A stretch of DNA of 64,000 bases from Phallusia mammillata (lineage: Eukaryota > Chordata > Ascidiacea > Phlebobranchia > Ascidiidae): assembly GCA_003260075.1 (NCBI GenBank), contig QLIY01000039.1:248001-312000 (forward strand), written 5' to 3'. Below, piece by piece: positions 11,101 to 22,580 of this stretch (the stretch's first letter is position 1; the number at the start of each line of letters is the position of its first letter). The notes beneath the pieces were generated by a model, which saw only the letters and a list, made by a program, of their open reading frames with translations, did no database searches and had not been told where the DNA came from. The position numbers and the translations under genes were made by a program.

Positions 11101-13818
11101 TATTTGTTATGTTAAGAAAAAAAAACTTCAAAAAGGTCGTTTTAGTTAAAAATCTGCTACATTTACATAAAGTATATTTTGAAATTTTTATTTGAGGCAA
11201 AATTAATGATACAACTTCTTATAAAACATGATGCTTGTAATTTCCCCTTTCTGCAACCTTTCTATATATAACTGGGTAAATTTAGTTTGATCTGTGGTAC
11301 GAGGAAATTACATAAAATTGTACATGCTCTGAGGAAACTGTTTTATTTGCCTATGTCTTGCTGACTTTTCTATTTCCTGGATAGCAGTTTCCAGGAACTA
11401 AACGAATGGAACATAACCTAAACCGAAAGTAGTTGCAGAAAGCATGCCTCATATTTTCATGCTCTGTGGAGCGTTGCCTAAATAAGTCCTATAACACCAG
11501 CTGTGTCAATTTTGTAGAACCAAATATCCTAACATTCAGAGAGTTATGGACAGCGAAGGTATTCCATGGATGTTGGTAGCATCGAAATGGTTTATCTGTC
11601 TCTATATTGACATCTTACCAATTGAAGTAAGTTAAATTGTTGATGGAAAAAACATAATTGAAATAAGACAACCTAAATAATGAAACAGTTGCACATTGCA
11701 CTGCTTGTGCATAAATGCAATCCACATTTTATGTAACAATCAGCATACATGTGATAGGATATCTATGTACAGAAATATAATAAGAAGCCATTGAAACTTG
11801 CCACTTTTTTATTTAATGGAAAATAAGGCCTTTGGAATTGAAAAACCTATCATTGAAATTTTAAAATGAAAATGAAATACTTCGTTAGTTGTGATTTTCC
11901 AAAACTAGGCAAAAAATGTTATTAAAGATTGCAAGCAGCTCAATTATGGATTTAATTTAGAAGCAAAATTGTAATTCTAATTTCAACTTTTAACCGGAAA
12001 AATTGGGGTTTTTCAGTTCCCATTTTCTTTCCTTTTTACTCTAATGTAAAACACATGAAAGAATGTAAGCCTGTGAAGCTCAGTTGGTAGAGTGCAAGCC
12101 AATCTCCCAAGCATTCCCATACTGCAAGGCAGTCCCAGAAAGGGTTCATGCCGTGGGTATAGTTCCCAGTACAGGCACGATTTTTCTTACCTACCTGTGC
12201 CATATGTGGGTTTTCTTGGTGACCAACTGACTTGGTATGATGTCTTCAATAGGCTTGGTGTACTATGACATGCAACCATGGGCTAAAATCACTTAGTTTA
12301 TCAACAAACTTGTAACGTATCATTTTGCAGACTGTTCTTCGGATTTGGGACTGTCTGTTCTATGAAGGCTCAAAAGTCCTTTTTCGCGTCGCTTTGTTTT
12401 TAATCAAAGACAAGGAAACAGTGATAAAGGAATGTAATGGAATGCCTGATATCATCGAAAGCTTCAAGAACTTAAAAACTGACGATCGTGCGCTGGAGTG
12501 TCATCAGTTTATTCATGTAAGTCTAAAAATGATTGACAACTGTAATGTAACAGTAACACTGAAAAAGAATTGGATAGTATGGCTTTATGACCAATATGTG
12601 TGTGTTATTTTTGATTAGATTAAGAGCATTACTGATTGTTATCTCGGCACCATCTTTACATTCTGTTTTCTTTCTTTAAAGGAAAACTACTTTTGAACCA
12701 TAAGCTTTTTTCATAGTATCATCTTTTTGGCCCTTTAAGAAACATGATATCATGAGCAATTGTCCAAATGCCTGAACTATAATGCATTTCATTGTGTACA
12801 TATTTTGGGGCTAATATATTCCTCAGTAAAATTATGAACACAGACAGATCTGTGAATAGTGTTCCCAAAATATTTTAATGCAAAATAACTGAGTTTAAAA
12901 ATGCTACTCACAAATTTCCTATTTGAAAAACTAGACTTTTTTGTAAAATTTACTTTAGAATTTTTCTATTTGCATATTGCTAGCCATGAGTTATGTATAT
13001 TTCTGCATGTCTGATATAAAGCGATGTATGCACATTTAGTCCACAGCTCCAAATATGGTGTTGCTGTTATGTAACTATCGTATTTATTCTTTCAACTCTT
13101 TCCATTACTGATCTAACTATTAAAAGTTGAACAAAAATAAATAGCATAAATGTGATGTAGCTTGGTTTTGTATATGTTGTTCGGCAAAAAATGTAACTGT
13201 TTGGAAATGATAGTATTCTGCTGCTATATTTACTAATTTGTAGACTATAATACAGGACACAACGTACAGGTCACATTGACTTTGGGGCCACAAAGCATTT
13301 TTTTCTTTGTGCAGTTCTGAACTCTTGCTCCTCCCTTGACTTTTGTAAAACTTGAAAACAAACTTAATTAAAAATCACCAAGACAAATACATTCACACTG
13401 GGAATCAGCCCTGAAGTGTTCATGCAGACCAGCGGTCATGACACACTCATACATAAATCATAATATGCCAGGCATTATTCCAAATATGTCAAGGCAGCTC
13501 TGGTAAGACTCCTGTCATGGGTTTAAATCCCACCACAGGCAAGATTATGTTAGCCTGTTCCATATAGGAAATGCTTGCGAGACCGACTTGGTTCTGTATG
13601 ATACCTTTACGAACCAGGCATTCTATATTTCAACATCAAGTAAAGATCTCCTATTTTTTGGCATGAATTTGCCCAAGTAATTCATACTTTGTTTTTAGGA
13701 TTGTTTCATTGAGACGAACCCTCTACCAAAAGCCGAAATAAAAAAACTAAGAACAAAACATGTTGCACTGGTTGAGGAAGAGGACAGAAAACTGGCAGCA
13801 AAACGAGAAGCAAGATAA
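8147..13818 (+). CDS. GRTP1: TBC-domain Rab GTPase-activating protein, GRTP1-like (9 exons, complete)
   Basis: Exons 8147-8208, 8703-8866, 9093-9139, 9214-9295, 10141-10307, 10625-10785, 11518-11626, 12331-12516 and 13699-13818 give 1098 nt, 365 aa plus stop, all phases consistent. The N-terminus has the GRTP1 pattern (IDAYGFKRGEDFDY), followed by the linker FCRKGIPERHRPMVWM that opens the TBC domain. Both catalytic fingers are present: Arg136 in TDLDRTFPDN and Gln174 in IGYCQGMNYI, the latter split by an intron. TBC proteins stimulate GTP hydrolysis by Rab GTPases in membrane traffic; the Rab partner cannot be read here. The C-terminus is a short charged tail rich in Lys, Arg and Glu. Length is close to vertebrate GRTP1 (about 336 aa). 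Candidate polyadenylation signals AATAAA lie at 14897 and 15510. Confidence 0.93.
8213..8475. repeat. Direct repeat, period 136, joined by C10 at 8339-8348
   Basis: Lies in intron 1 of the TBC gene, starting 5 nt after the exon 1 donor. Copies start TTTGGGGGCAAAAC and differ by a 3-nt indel and one substitution. Confidence 0.9.
8916..9006 (-). mobile_element. SINE tail with conserved CTTGGTG...CACCAAG hairpin
   Basis: The minus strand reads CTTGGTGATTGTTC, then a short loop, then TTTCACCAAGCGAAATAAAC and CTCAACTCAAC. The same module recurs on the plus strand at about 26540, 29937, 32925, 50487 and 62114. Here it lies in intron 2 of the TBC gene. Confidence 0.7.
12062..12266 (+). mobile_element. 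tRNA-derived SINE
   Basis: A tRNA-like head with an A-box-like GAAGCTCAGTTGGTAGAGTG and a degenerate B-box region, then a non-tRNA tail (GACTTGGTATGATG, CTTCAATAGGCTTGG) shared with copies at 43470-43735 and 47608-47865. Too degenerate to be a functional tRNA. In intron 7 of the TBC gene. Confidence 0.7.
13393..13630 (+). mobile_element. tRNA-derived SINE, internally diverged copy
   Basis: The head GGGAATCAGCCCTGAAGTG matches a segment at 35535. The middle TGGGTTTAAATCCCACC is a B-box-like tRNA arm. The tail GAGACCGACTTGGTTC matches the SINE tail elsewhere. In intron 8 of the TBC gene. Confidence 0.6.
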
Positions 13819-13990
13819 ATTTGCGAACCACTGCTCTTAACTGTCTGTTTCGGAACAAGTTTCTTTTGTTAAAAACATTTCAACTAAGTACATTATTCTC
13901 AAGGCCATATTTATAACTTTGGAAAAAATTATCAAACATATAACCATGGTTGTTTTCAGAAAACTTAAAATGTTATGTTATGGTAAAGGC

Positions 13991-14239
13991 CAGTGGTTCC
14001 AACCTCTTTTGATGAATCTTCCCTTTACAATTCAAAACACTATCATTCCTTTTACAACAGACTACATAGATGCTCAAGCCTACAAAGATCTTCAAAATTG
14101 ATTTTTTTATTAAATTCACATATTCCCAGAGCTTTTATGTATATTTTCAAGCAACATTGAACAAATTGAAGTAAATTTTTCCCCTCAAGTTTTAAAATTA
14201 TTCCCTTGTGAAGAATTCCTCCCCGGTTGGGAACTACTG
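13991..14239. mobile_element. hAT-type non-autonomous element, 249 bp
   Basis: Ends CAGTGGTTCCAACC and GGTTGGGAACTACTG are terminal inverted repeats. Flanking 8-mers GTAAAGGC and GTTTAGGC match at 6 of 8. Related to the element at 57009. Located in the 3' UTR or downstream spacer of the TBC gene. Confidence 0.7.
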
Positions 14240-17200
14240 GTTTAGGCATTCAAAAGTATTTAAAACAATTTATCTTTTTTTTGGTTGTTTGCTAAATGGG
14301 TTGGGATTTGGTACAAAAAAAACGCTTACCCATTTTTTACAATATATATCTTTGTAAAAGGTAAAATAGTATAGGTGACAATAGGTTTTTGTTTGTGCCT
14401 AACACACAAAAAAGTAACCTTGATATTATATATCGCCAAAAAGCCTTTTTTTATCTTCCCATGTAATATGGTTGCCATCTAGTTCAAAAGCCATTGCTGT
14501 GTTCTAATACACGAATGACCTATCTTATAACTGCGTACTGTTGGTGTAGAAATGAACTAGTAAACTTAAAACAACATATTTTCGCATAATTTACCAAGAG
14601 GTTACTCCTTATATTCAACATTTTCCTATTTTCTTTCATGAACTTGCAAGTGATCACCAAGGTTTAATGTGTATATTGCACAATTGTTGATTCCTAAAGG
14701 TGATTTGCCTAATTACCTCTTTGAACTGTGTGTTTATATCTTGTATATTAACATGCTGTGAAATATGTGTCCTGTACTGGGTTCACAATGATCAAATGGA
14801 AATATGGATACTTTAAATGTGAATGCGAACACAAGTCAAAAACTTATCATAAGAATTTTTTGGCCTAAAATTTGCTGCAACAAATAGACAAATTTCAATA
14901 AACTTGTTAACAGTTAAAAAATATATTTAACATGCATCTATACTTTACAAGAATATATGTCCATTGCATTCAAAAACCATTTAGAACATAAAAACATCTA
15001 ATCTGCTTGATTTCCATCTGTGTGACATGATTCCATCTTCAAGTAATTTGCATCGCAATGTACTTTTTTAGCGAACTGTTTTATTGTATTGCCTTCCGTT
15101 TACATTTTTGACGGGTTGAAGTTGTATTAAAATGGTTGAATTTTAAGTTTGTACTTGTCCGAAAGAGCTGCATATGTGTAAAAAAAACTTTTTATTTTAA
15201 CGAAGCATCTTTTTACTAATTTTTCTTCACCATTTACCAGAATTTATTTTAATAGTTTGTGGTGCGTTGGGATTTCCTAAAATCAGTCATTTTGTTGTTT
15301 TAAGTAGTTCTTTTATTGTACATTCAGTTCTCGTTTTTGTTTTTATGTAGTCTTTCCACTGTATTTGTTTTGCTTTTTGCAATCACCCCCAGCAATCCGA
15401 TAGCACTTTGCGTTATACAATGTGTGTTATTTTAATTGTAGCTTTTTCGTGATGTTTATCTATAGTTTTCATGCAAGATTATTTTTGATTTCTTTATCAG
15501 TATTTCATGAATAAACAAACAATTTCCTATCTGCATTCCTAAGTCAATTGCAATTTGCATAGCCTAATCAAGACTGGATTAACCCAGACAAATCAAGCAC
15601 TTGTGTAGGGCAATAATAAAAAGGGATGACAATACAGAAGCCTGCCATAAGCAAATTTTTCATGGTGTTTCTGTGTTTGTTTCTTTCTTTTTCCTCGGTG
15701 GGCGGGCAACGCCAAATGCGTTGTGCTCACAATGAGTACGCCATTGAGCTGCCTGTTTTATTCCATGTCAGATAAGTAATTATGGTCCCCTTCCCTGAAG
15801 GGGACACATATTGTTTTTGTCTATATTTTTTTCCGTCTGACGCGGATTTTGGTCAAGGACGAATGGTTCAAACTTTTTCTAATTTACACACATTATAGAT
15901 ATTGGTCTTGTTACGTAAATGAAAGATGGTCCATGTGAATTTTGACCCCGCTTGATCCCTTGGTTCACCCACAGCCCCCCAAAACGTGAAATTTTTAAAA
16001 CTGTCATACTCGCTAAAGCAGATGATTCTGGAGTTTCATACTTTTTTTATTGGTACATTGTAGCTTATTTTATTTGTAACTTGAAGTTGTATATATCCAT
16101 TTTCACCCCTTTACCCCCAAATATTTTGGTTTAACAATGATTGTGCCCTATTTTTACTGTCACCAAATCGCATATGCACATGTGTGGGGACCCATTAGAT
16201 TATGCTTGCAGACACAATTATGTTATAAAGTGCCAGGGAAAAGATAGGGGCCCAATGAAATGTAGATGCCAAATATATATCCATTATAAATATAGCAAAG
16301 GGTATATGTGATACATCGTTAAATATGATGTAGTATGTATAAACTGGCAATAGGAAAACCACTATTCTAGTTTTTTCTTTGATTTCGACTTAAGCATTCG
16401 GTGACCTCAATTTAGTTCTAAGAACCCACTGGTAGGAGCAATGCCACTCGAGTTTCATACTCAGGTAAACACAAGTGATTGAGTTACTATTAGACCCACA
16501 ACCACCTGAATGCAGGGCGATTGCTCTATCCACTCTGCCATCCAGGCGTATTCAATTTGCCGTCGAATCTTTTTTTTCAATTTCATACTGAATATAAGCT
16601 GCAAACAGTGCACACTGTTTCGACCTATACGGCCTCATCAGTATGCTGGAGTCCCGTTGGATGGCTACACTAAGTTCATTTTTGGCTAAGTTTGGCTAAG
16701 TTCATTTTTGTCGCATTTTCGCATCTGATTCGATTGTTTTTAAATATCGGGTTCGTCTGTTGCATATTTTATGTTTATCCATCCGAAATCTCTGGGTTGG
16801 ACAATGTCCCGTAAGTTTTTTTTGCTCAGAAAAGCATAGGTGGTCGAGACAGGATTAGAACCGACAAACTTATGAACTCAAATTAAGGCTGTTGCGCTGT
16901 CCACAAGGTTACTATGACTGGTTTAAGTTTCGTCATACAAACGCATTAGTTTAAAAGTTGAAATAAGAAACTAAAACATGATGTTGCATACATGCAGGTA
17001 CAACTCCATGATTGGCCGTGCAATCAATGTTAACAAGATATGCTCAGTTCTTAACCAAATAGGACACACGGGAACAAAACAATTCATAACGGAATCAATT
17101 GTTTCGGCGTTAATTTCTATGTACGAAAAGGCATTGAAACGTAAAACTTACCGTTTTTGATGAGTAACCAGGCAAAAAACAATCTTTTCATTGTTTTGGG

Positions 17201-17432
17201 GCAGGTATAGCACCCAACTATATCACATCACCAATTAAGTGCCACGTTTATTCACATCAAAAAGGGAAATATTAAGTAGTAAAAAACACACATATAAATA
17301 TGAACAAATAAAAGTAAATAAACATAAATAAATATAAACACGACCACAATGCACTCTACTACGACATCCAACGAACAATGTCCAGACATGTACCGTTTGT
17401 CCTCTACGTGCGATTTAAACAGTCGCACACAG
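14240..17432. other. Spacer between the convergent TBC and ABRA-like genes
   Basis: No gene recognised. It contains the probable 3' end of the TBC transcript (AATAAA at 14897 and 15510), a dispersed repeat at 15778-16375, a tRNA-like repeat in reverse orientation near 16470-16550 (GGCAGAGTGGATAGAGC on the minus strand), another near 16840-16905, and a probable polyadenylation signal of the minus-strand ABRA-like gene at 17247-17252. A 60-codon open frame at 16978-17160 has no support. Confidence 0.6.
15778..16375 (+). repeat. Dispersed repeat with GGTCCCCTTCCCTGAAGGGG head
   Basis: The head contains the small palindrome CCCCTTCCCTGAAGGGG and the 3' part contains TGTGTGGGGACCCATTAGA. Other copies: 31518-32226, an internally deleted one at 56635-56812 and a 3' fragment at about 34655-34790. 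No ORF or terminal inverted repeat was recognised, so the class is unknown. Confidence 0.7.
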
Positions 17433-20372
17433 TTAAGAAAGCAATCTAATTATGACATCATCGTCTTGTCGCTGCCACAACATTTCTCCGGGAAAATCTA
17501 CCAAGCGGTGTTTGCGAGCTCGTAAAAGGGTTCCCACTAATTTGTTGGAAATCGAGTTGTATCTAAAAAGACATTCTAGATTTAAATAATATTTTGGAGC
17601 CTTGATTTAGATAACATTTTATACTACACACGAGGAAGAGTGTGTTTCATTAATCAACATTTTGACCTGATTGATTTCTGGTCAAAATGTTTTTTAATGA
17701 AACACACTCTGTCTAGTGTGCCCTTTTTAGCGTTTAGGATCGGTTTACAGACATAATTTTGTGACCAGGCCTCAATAATTTATTGTCTGTCCGGTAAATG
17801 CCACAACAGTCAAACTCAACCATCAGCGAGTGCAATTACGCGTTTAAATTACGACCCGCCGTGGTATATAGCAGGGGTGGCCAAACTGCGGCTCCCCAGC
17901 CGCATGCGGCTCTTTAATGTTGCACATACATTTCCCCAACTTGCCGAATTGTTTAACCCGATGATAAAAACAATGCATTCTATCACGTATTAGCAATAAA
18001 CTGACTGTGTGTGATAACCATTCCGAAAACCGAAAAGAACATTATAGTACAGAAGCGTGCTAGCTTCTGCATTGTAGTCAAATATATTGTCAGATTGAAG
18101 GTGTAAGTCAGGGCTTACATTAAAAGCATTTTACATTTGTATGGCTGCTTATACTAGCAATAACTGCAAAGTTGGGCCAAAAGAATGTCGTTGAGAAGTA
18201 ATTGCAAACAAAGAAAGGAAAATATAACTTTTGAAACAGAATGGGAGGGGAGTTAGCATTCATTGATAGTGGAGGTAAACCTGTGTGTCTTGTTTGTCAA
18301 GCTTCGCTCAATCATTACAAAACTAGTAACTTGAAACGTCATTACGAATCTAAACACAAAACTTTTCCATTACATCAGCCTAATTTCAAACACCTCGCAG
18401 CCCAGGTAAAGACTCACATTATCACCACATAACAATAATCATTTTTGCGTTGCGGCTCTTTTCGAACTAAGTTTTGTGATCTGCGGCTCGAGCATGAAGC
18501 GGGTCTGGCCACCCCTGGTATATAGTATGTACTATATACCACATATAGCGTTTTTGCAAAACAAACGTCAACAAAAAGTCTTGCCAAGACTACACAAATA
18601 ACAACATTTCCAGCAGCCCCTATATAATCCTAACCCCAACACTTAATACCACAAACCAGCAAAACCATTCGTGCGTTTGTACCAAATCAATTTGTGCCCA
18701 ATTAGGGAACAAAACCTCAAACCTGGTCCACCCGAGTAAAAGATTATATTGGGCAATTCCATTTTAAAGAAATCGATTCAAACAAAATTGCAATAAGTTA
18801 TTTTCATTCTTTACCTTTGAAATAAGCTTCCGAATTCCACACAAAAATTTCCGTCACGGTCGAGTACACCCATCGCTCTGATCACCTGACAAAGCACTTC
18901 CACCTCCTTGGCAACATGTTTAATTGCTTTTTCGCCGCGTTCTGCGGTTTTTCCAACTGGTTTCGCGTAATCTGAAGTTCCTTTAATCCACCGTGGTCGA
19001 TTGCAATCTGCAGTAAAATAAACAGCTTGGTTACCTGCTTTGTTTTCCTCAAAGTATGTATAGTCGCCAGGATTGCTCAATGGCTTGCTTTCGATCACAA
19101 GTTTGCACGTTCTAATCCTGGCTTGACCGCTTGTGTTTTTCTTAAGTTGAAGTAAATAGCTAATCTACAAAAATATTGCTTTTTTAAAGCATCAGCGCCA
19201 AGTTGGGCGAGTGATTAGTTTGTGATCACAAGGATGTGGGTTCTAATCCTGTTTCGACCACGTGTAGTTAAGTAAGAGAATGGGGCACATTAGGCTACTC
19301 TGTGCCCGGTAAAACCTAATTTGATGTCAACGACTTCTAAACTCGAAAAATCAAACAAAAATGGTTTCCATAACAATAAAACAGGCAGCTCGACAGCGGA
19401 CTTTTTGTATGTACACTACACAGTTGTTGCACGCTCAGGGCTCACCGATGGTAGGCCTACAACAAACAATCAAACAAGCAACAGTTAAACAATTGGAACA
19501 AATTGGCTAATTGATTTTGAGAAACACTTAAAAAAGGTGCTGAAACGACGAGAAAACGAATTGTAAGTAACGCCGAACTTTTCCGGTGGGTTCGGGCTAC
19601 AATAAAGATAAAAAGGGTTAGATTTAGGGTTGACTTAACACTGGGCAACATATTTGCGTTATTTTCACAACTTTTGGGCCTTATTTAGACTTTGCTTTAA
19701 AAAAATTGGGTCCGGCTCGGTTTCGAGCTCTCGTTTTGAACCCACTTATCCCTGGGGGTCTCGATTTTTAGTGTTGAGTTTGCATGAAGAAAGGGCACAA
19801 AAACTTTGCGCCTTTGTCTTCAATCAAAAAATTGACAGTCATCAAATTCACCGCACTTGAAATTTACTTTTCAAAATATCAAATAAAGGCATGCGTTTTT
19901 TGGACTATGCCACATCATATGACGTCACAAAATGACATCATAAAATATCCAATATTTCTCTTGCCGAGCTAGATAGGATGAAATTAAATTAAAACTTCGG
20001 TTTATAAGCTTACACAAGGGCAGGAACATGGCCGAATGGCCTGGAGCGCCTGACCCTCATACAAACATAAAAAAAACTGATCGGGATTCGCCCAAAAAAT
20101 TTCACCGCAATTCTAGTGCAAGGAACTTAGTTATGTGCGACATACCCGTGTTAGTTCGACGCAAATAATCAGCTTCATAGCCACCACAGCAAAACTTAAG
20201 CAGAAGAAATATTAAATTATAGTAGCCTACCTTTGTATTGCCCAGAGAAAGGGTTAACCTTTTGCTGTTTCACGTAATCTTCAGTGCGCTTGTCCCATTT
20301 GTGTGTAAGACTGACAACGTCATGAATTGCGGGAGTCGGTGGGACGCGCTGAGTGTCAGTTATAACACTCAT
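17433..20372 (-). CDS. ABRA: Short ABRA/STARS-like actin-binding Rho-activating protein with Costars domain (3 exons, complete)
   Basis: Exons 20372-20231, 19007-18815 and 17562-17433 give 465 nt, 154 aa plus stop, all GT/AG with matching phases. Residues about 25-45 match the first conserved ABRA block (KWDKRTEDYVKQQKVNPFSG). The rest is a Costars domain: GKTAERGEKAIKHVAKEV, then FGSLFQRYNSISNKLVGTLL, then RARKHRLVDFPGEMLWQ and DDDVIIRLLS. In vertebrates ABRA (about 380 aa) binds actin in striated muscle and promotes MRTF/SRF signalling through Rho. This protein keeps only the C-terminal conserved blocks and lacks the long N-terminus. It is longer than ABRACL, which is Costars alone (about 80 aa). 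An AATAAA signal lies about 185 nt past the stop. Confidence 0.9.
17637..17710. repeat. Near-perfect 31-bp-arm hairpin
   Basis: Arm 17637-17667 (AGAGTGTGTTTCATTAATCA...) is the reverse complement of 17680-17710 with about two mismatches, around a 12-nt loop. Weaker pairing extends outward (ACACACGAGGA / CTAGTGTG). Lies in intron 2 of the ABRA-like gene. Possibly a minimal foldback MITE. Confidence 0.8.
17872..18517 (+). mobile_element. hAT element remnant with BED-like zinc-finger ORF, 646 bp
   Basis: Ends CAGGGGTGGCCAAACTGCGG and GGTCTGGCCACCCCTG are terminal inverted repeats. The exact 8-bp target duplication GTATATAG is at 17864-17871 and 18518-18525. An open frame at 18241-18432 encodes KPVCLVCQASLN...NLKRHYESKHKTF, the C-x2-C...H-x4-H zinc finger at the N-terminus of many hAT transposases. 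The catalytic part is missing, so it is not autonomous. Inserted in intron 2 of the ABRA-like gene. Confidence 0.9.
19140..19275 (+). mobile_element. Second tRNA-like SINE family
   Basis: GGGCGAGTGATTAG, then ACAAGGATGTGGGTTC and TAATCCTGTTTCGACCAC. A related copy is at about 42500-42600 (ACAAGGTTGTGGGTGC, TAATCCTGTCTCGACGAC) and reverse copies lie near 16840 and 16500. The B-box-like GGGTTCTAATCC is retained. In intron 1 of the ABRA-like gene. Confidence 0.55.
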
Positions 20373-21600
20373 TTTTTAAATTTTCTATCCACTATTAATT
20401 GAGATTAATTGGTGCCCTGTTGTAAACCAGCATCATATTATTTCTCAATGCTGTTCTCGTCGGTTTAATTTTGCTAACGATAGTTTCAAAATATTATCAC
20501 GCTATTAAATGATACATTCCTAACCTTTAATTTAGGTTTTTGAATAGCTGACGCTGAATTGACCAAACCTAGCTTTTAGACTACTAAACGCCACTGAACA
20601 TTTCTATATACCTTCTTGCTACCTTTATACACACATTAAAAGTCCATTAAGCCTTGTACAAAGCTGTTGACAGTGTTCGAGTGTTGATATAATTGTTTAT
20701 GACTTGGGCTCTTAGGTTTGGAATGGTAATGGTAATTCGCGGCATACAACAGCTGCTGAACATCAAATCGTAATACGTCATACGGTGTGCGCAGGGCTCA
20801 AAATGAAAACGTCATGTTCAGTTGTATTTTGCTTGTAAATTTAAAGATGTTTTGCATTTAATATTGATCGAAATGAGATAACACACTTTCATTTTATTAT
20901 TTTTAATTTTTTTGGCATTTTCATCCCTGTGATACGCTTCGGCGGTTTTATATTATTACGTCACATCTCACGTGGTTATAATGTTTACATGCGACGTTTT
21001 GGCAAACACACTTATGTAAAGAAATTGGAAACCTGTGTTTGCGTAAGCTGTCCTTAAACATATGTTTCGGACTAACTCGAAACGCTTTGTGTAACTGGCG
21101 CGCGTAAAATAACTTTGTAAACTCGTACAATTAACTTTTTTATGATTTCACTTTTTGAACACTCATTTTCTTCTTCCGAATAACAAAACATAATTGACTT
21201 GTAGTTTGAACCTAAAACGTGCCGGTACTAATTTGTGGCTTAAGATGTGTCTTTTTGTTGTATTCATTTATGTTTTAGGCCTTTTTAGACATTTTTTGAG
21301 CCCCCCCCCCCGAATAACAAAACATAATTGACTTGTAGTTTGAACCTAAAACGGGCCGGTACTAATTTGTGGCTTAAGATTTGTCTTTTTGTTGTATTTA
21401 TTTATGTTTTAGGCCTTTTTAGACATTTTTTTAATATTTTCTTCATGTATCAACAATACAAAAATTGGCTTGTAATTTAAATTTTGGCCGAAAACTGTTG
21501 GTAAATTGTGACATGAGATTTTATGTGTTTTTGTATGTTTTAGGTGCGAATAATTATGCTTTTTACTGACATTTGTTGTAGCAGAATGTAAAGTAATATT
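20373..21600. promoter_or_regulatory. Head-to-head intergenic region between the ABRA-like and attractin-like genes
   Basis: The two start codons face away from each other across 1.2 kb, so both promoters lie here. The region contains one C-tract-joined repeat, so its true length is about 134 bp shorter. TTTGTTGTAG followed by CAG ends 21 nt upstream of the attractin ATG and could be a cis or trans splice acceptor. No TATA box was assigned. Confidence 0.45.
21178..21434. repeat. Direct repeat, period 134, joined by C11 at 21301-21311
   Basis: Copies start GAATAACAAAACATAATTG. Differences are single substitutions (CGTGCCGG/CGGGCCGG, ATGTGTC/TTTGTC). Confidence 0.9.
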
Positions 21601-22523
21601 ATGAACCAGTTGTGCGTACACATTCTGTGTTTCTTATTCTTAACAGTGATTGTCTGCGAAGTCCAGTCGGATCCAGTAAGTACTAAAACTTTGATAAATT
21701 GTGTCATAGATATTTTGTGCAGACCAATTTTTGATAACTGTTGTGGATTGTAAATGTAGTAAACATTAAGCCAAAACTTGTAAATTGCCTGTAGTTGAAC
21801 ACATTTCTATATTTGGTTTTCTACATTTAGTTGAGTTTTGTATCAATTAAAGGCAATACTCTGCAACATTTAAATCCCTGCCTTGACTTTCAGTTTTACC
21901 AACCCACATTGCTTACACCTATGTGACACAATACACTTTTTTCCCTTTTCTTTACTGTTCTTACATTTACATAAAACAAACACTAATTTTTTTTTACATA
22001 AATGCTAATTTGTTTTGTAAAATCTGCATCTATTATTAACAAAGACTAAAAAAAGTGAAAAAAAACCAAAAAAAACAAAATATTACATATTTTACCAAAA
22101 CCAAATTGTGTGCAGTGGCCTAAACCTATTTTGATATGTTATGTTTGTGTTTGTGTAATATGTAGGGTCCTGATCAATGCTATGGTCATGGAATCATGGT
22201 TAACGGTCAATGCAAATGTGATGAAGGTTATGCTGGAGATGCATGTCAGCACTGTGTGAACAGATTTGTGTAAGAAACCTAGTTTTGTTTGTGTTTTGCA
22301 TTAATTGCATTTAAACATTCACAATGTGTAATTGCCTGTTAATCACAACATGAATGGTTTTGGGAAGTTAGGTGTTGGAGCAAAAAGAATAAAGCTTCTT
22401 GTTAATTCCCTAAGTTAAGAGTGATGTAAAGCATATCTTTACAAACTGTAAAAAAATAGTTTATTTGTATTAATTGTGGTATTAATTTTTGACATATCAC
22501 TTTTTTCCTTTTTTAACTGCTTA

Positions 22524-22580
<57 letters not shown>

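Noticed and set aside
16978..17160. 60-codon plus-strand open frame near the ABRA-like gene
   Set aside because: No similarity recognised and no splice context; the real Costars 3' exon is on the minus strand at 17433-17562.
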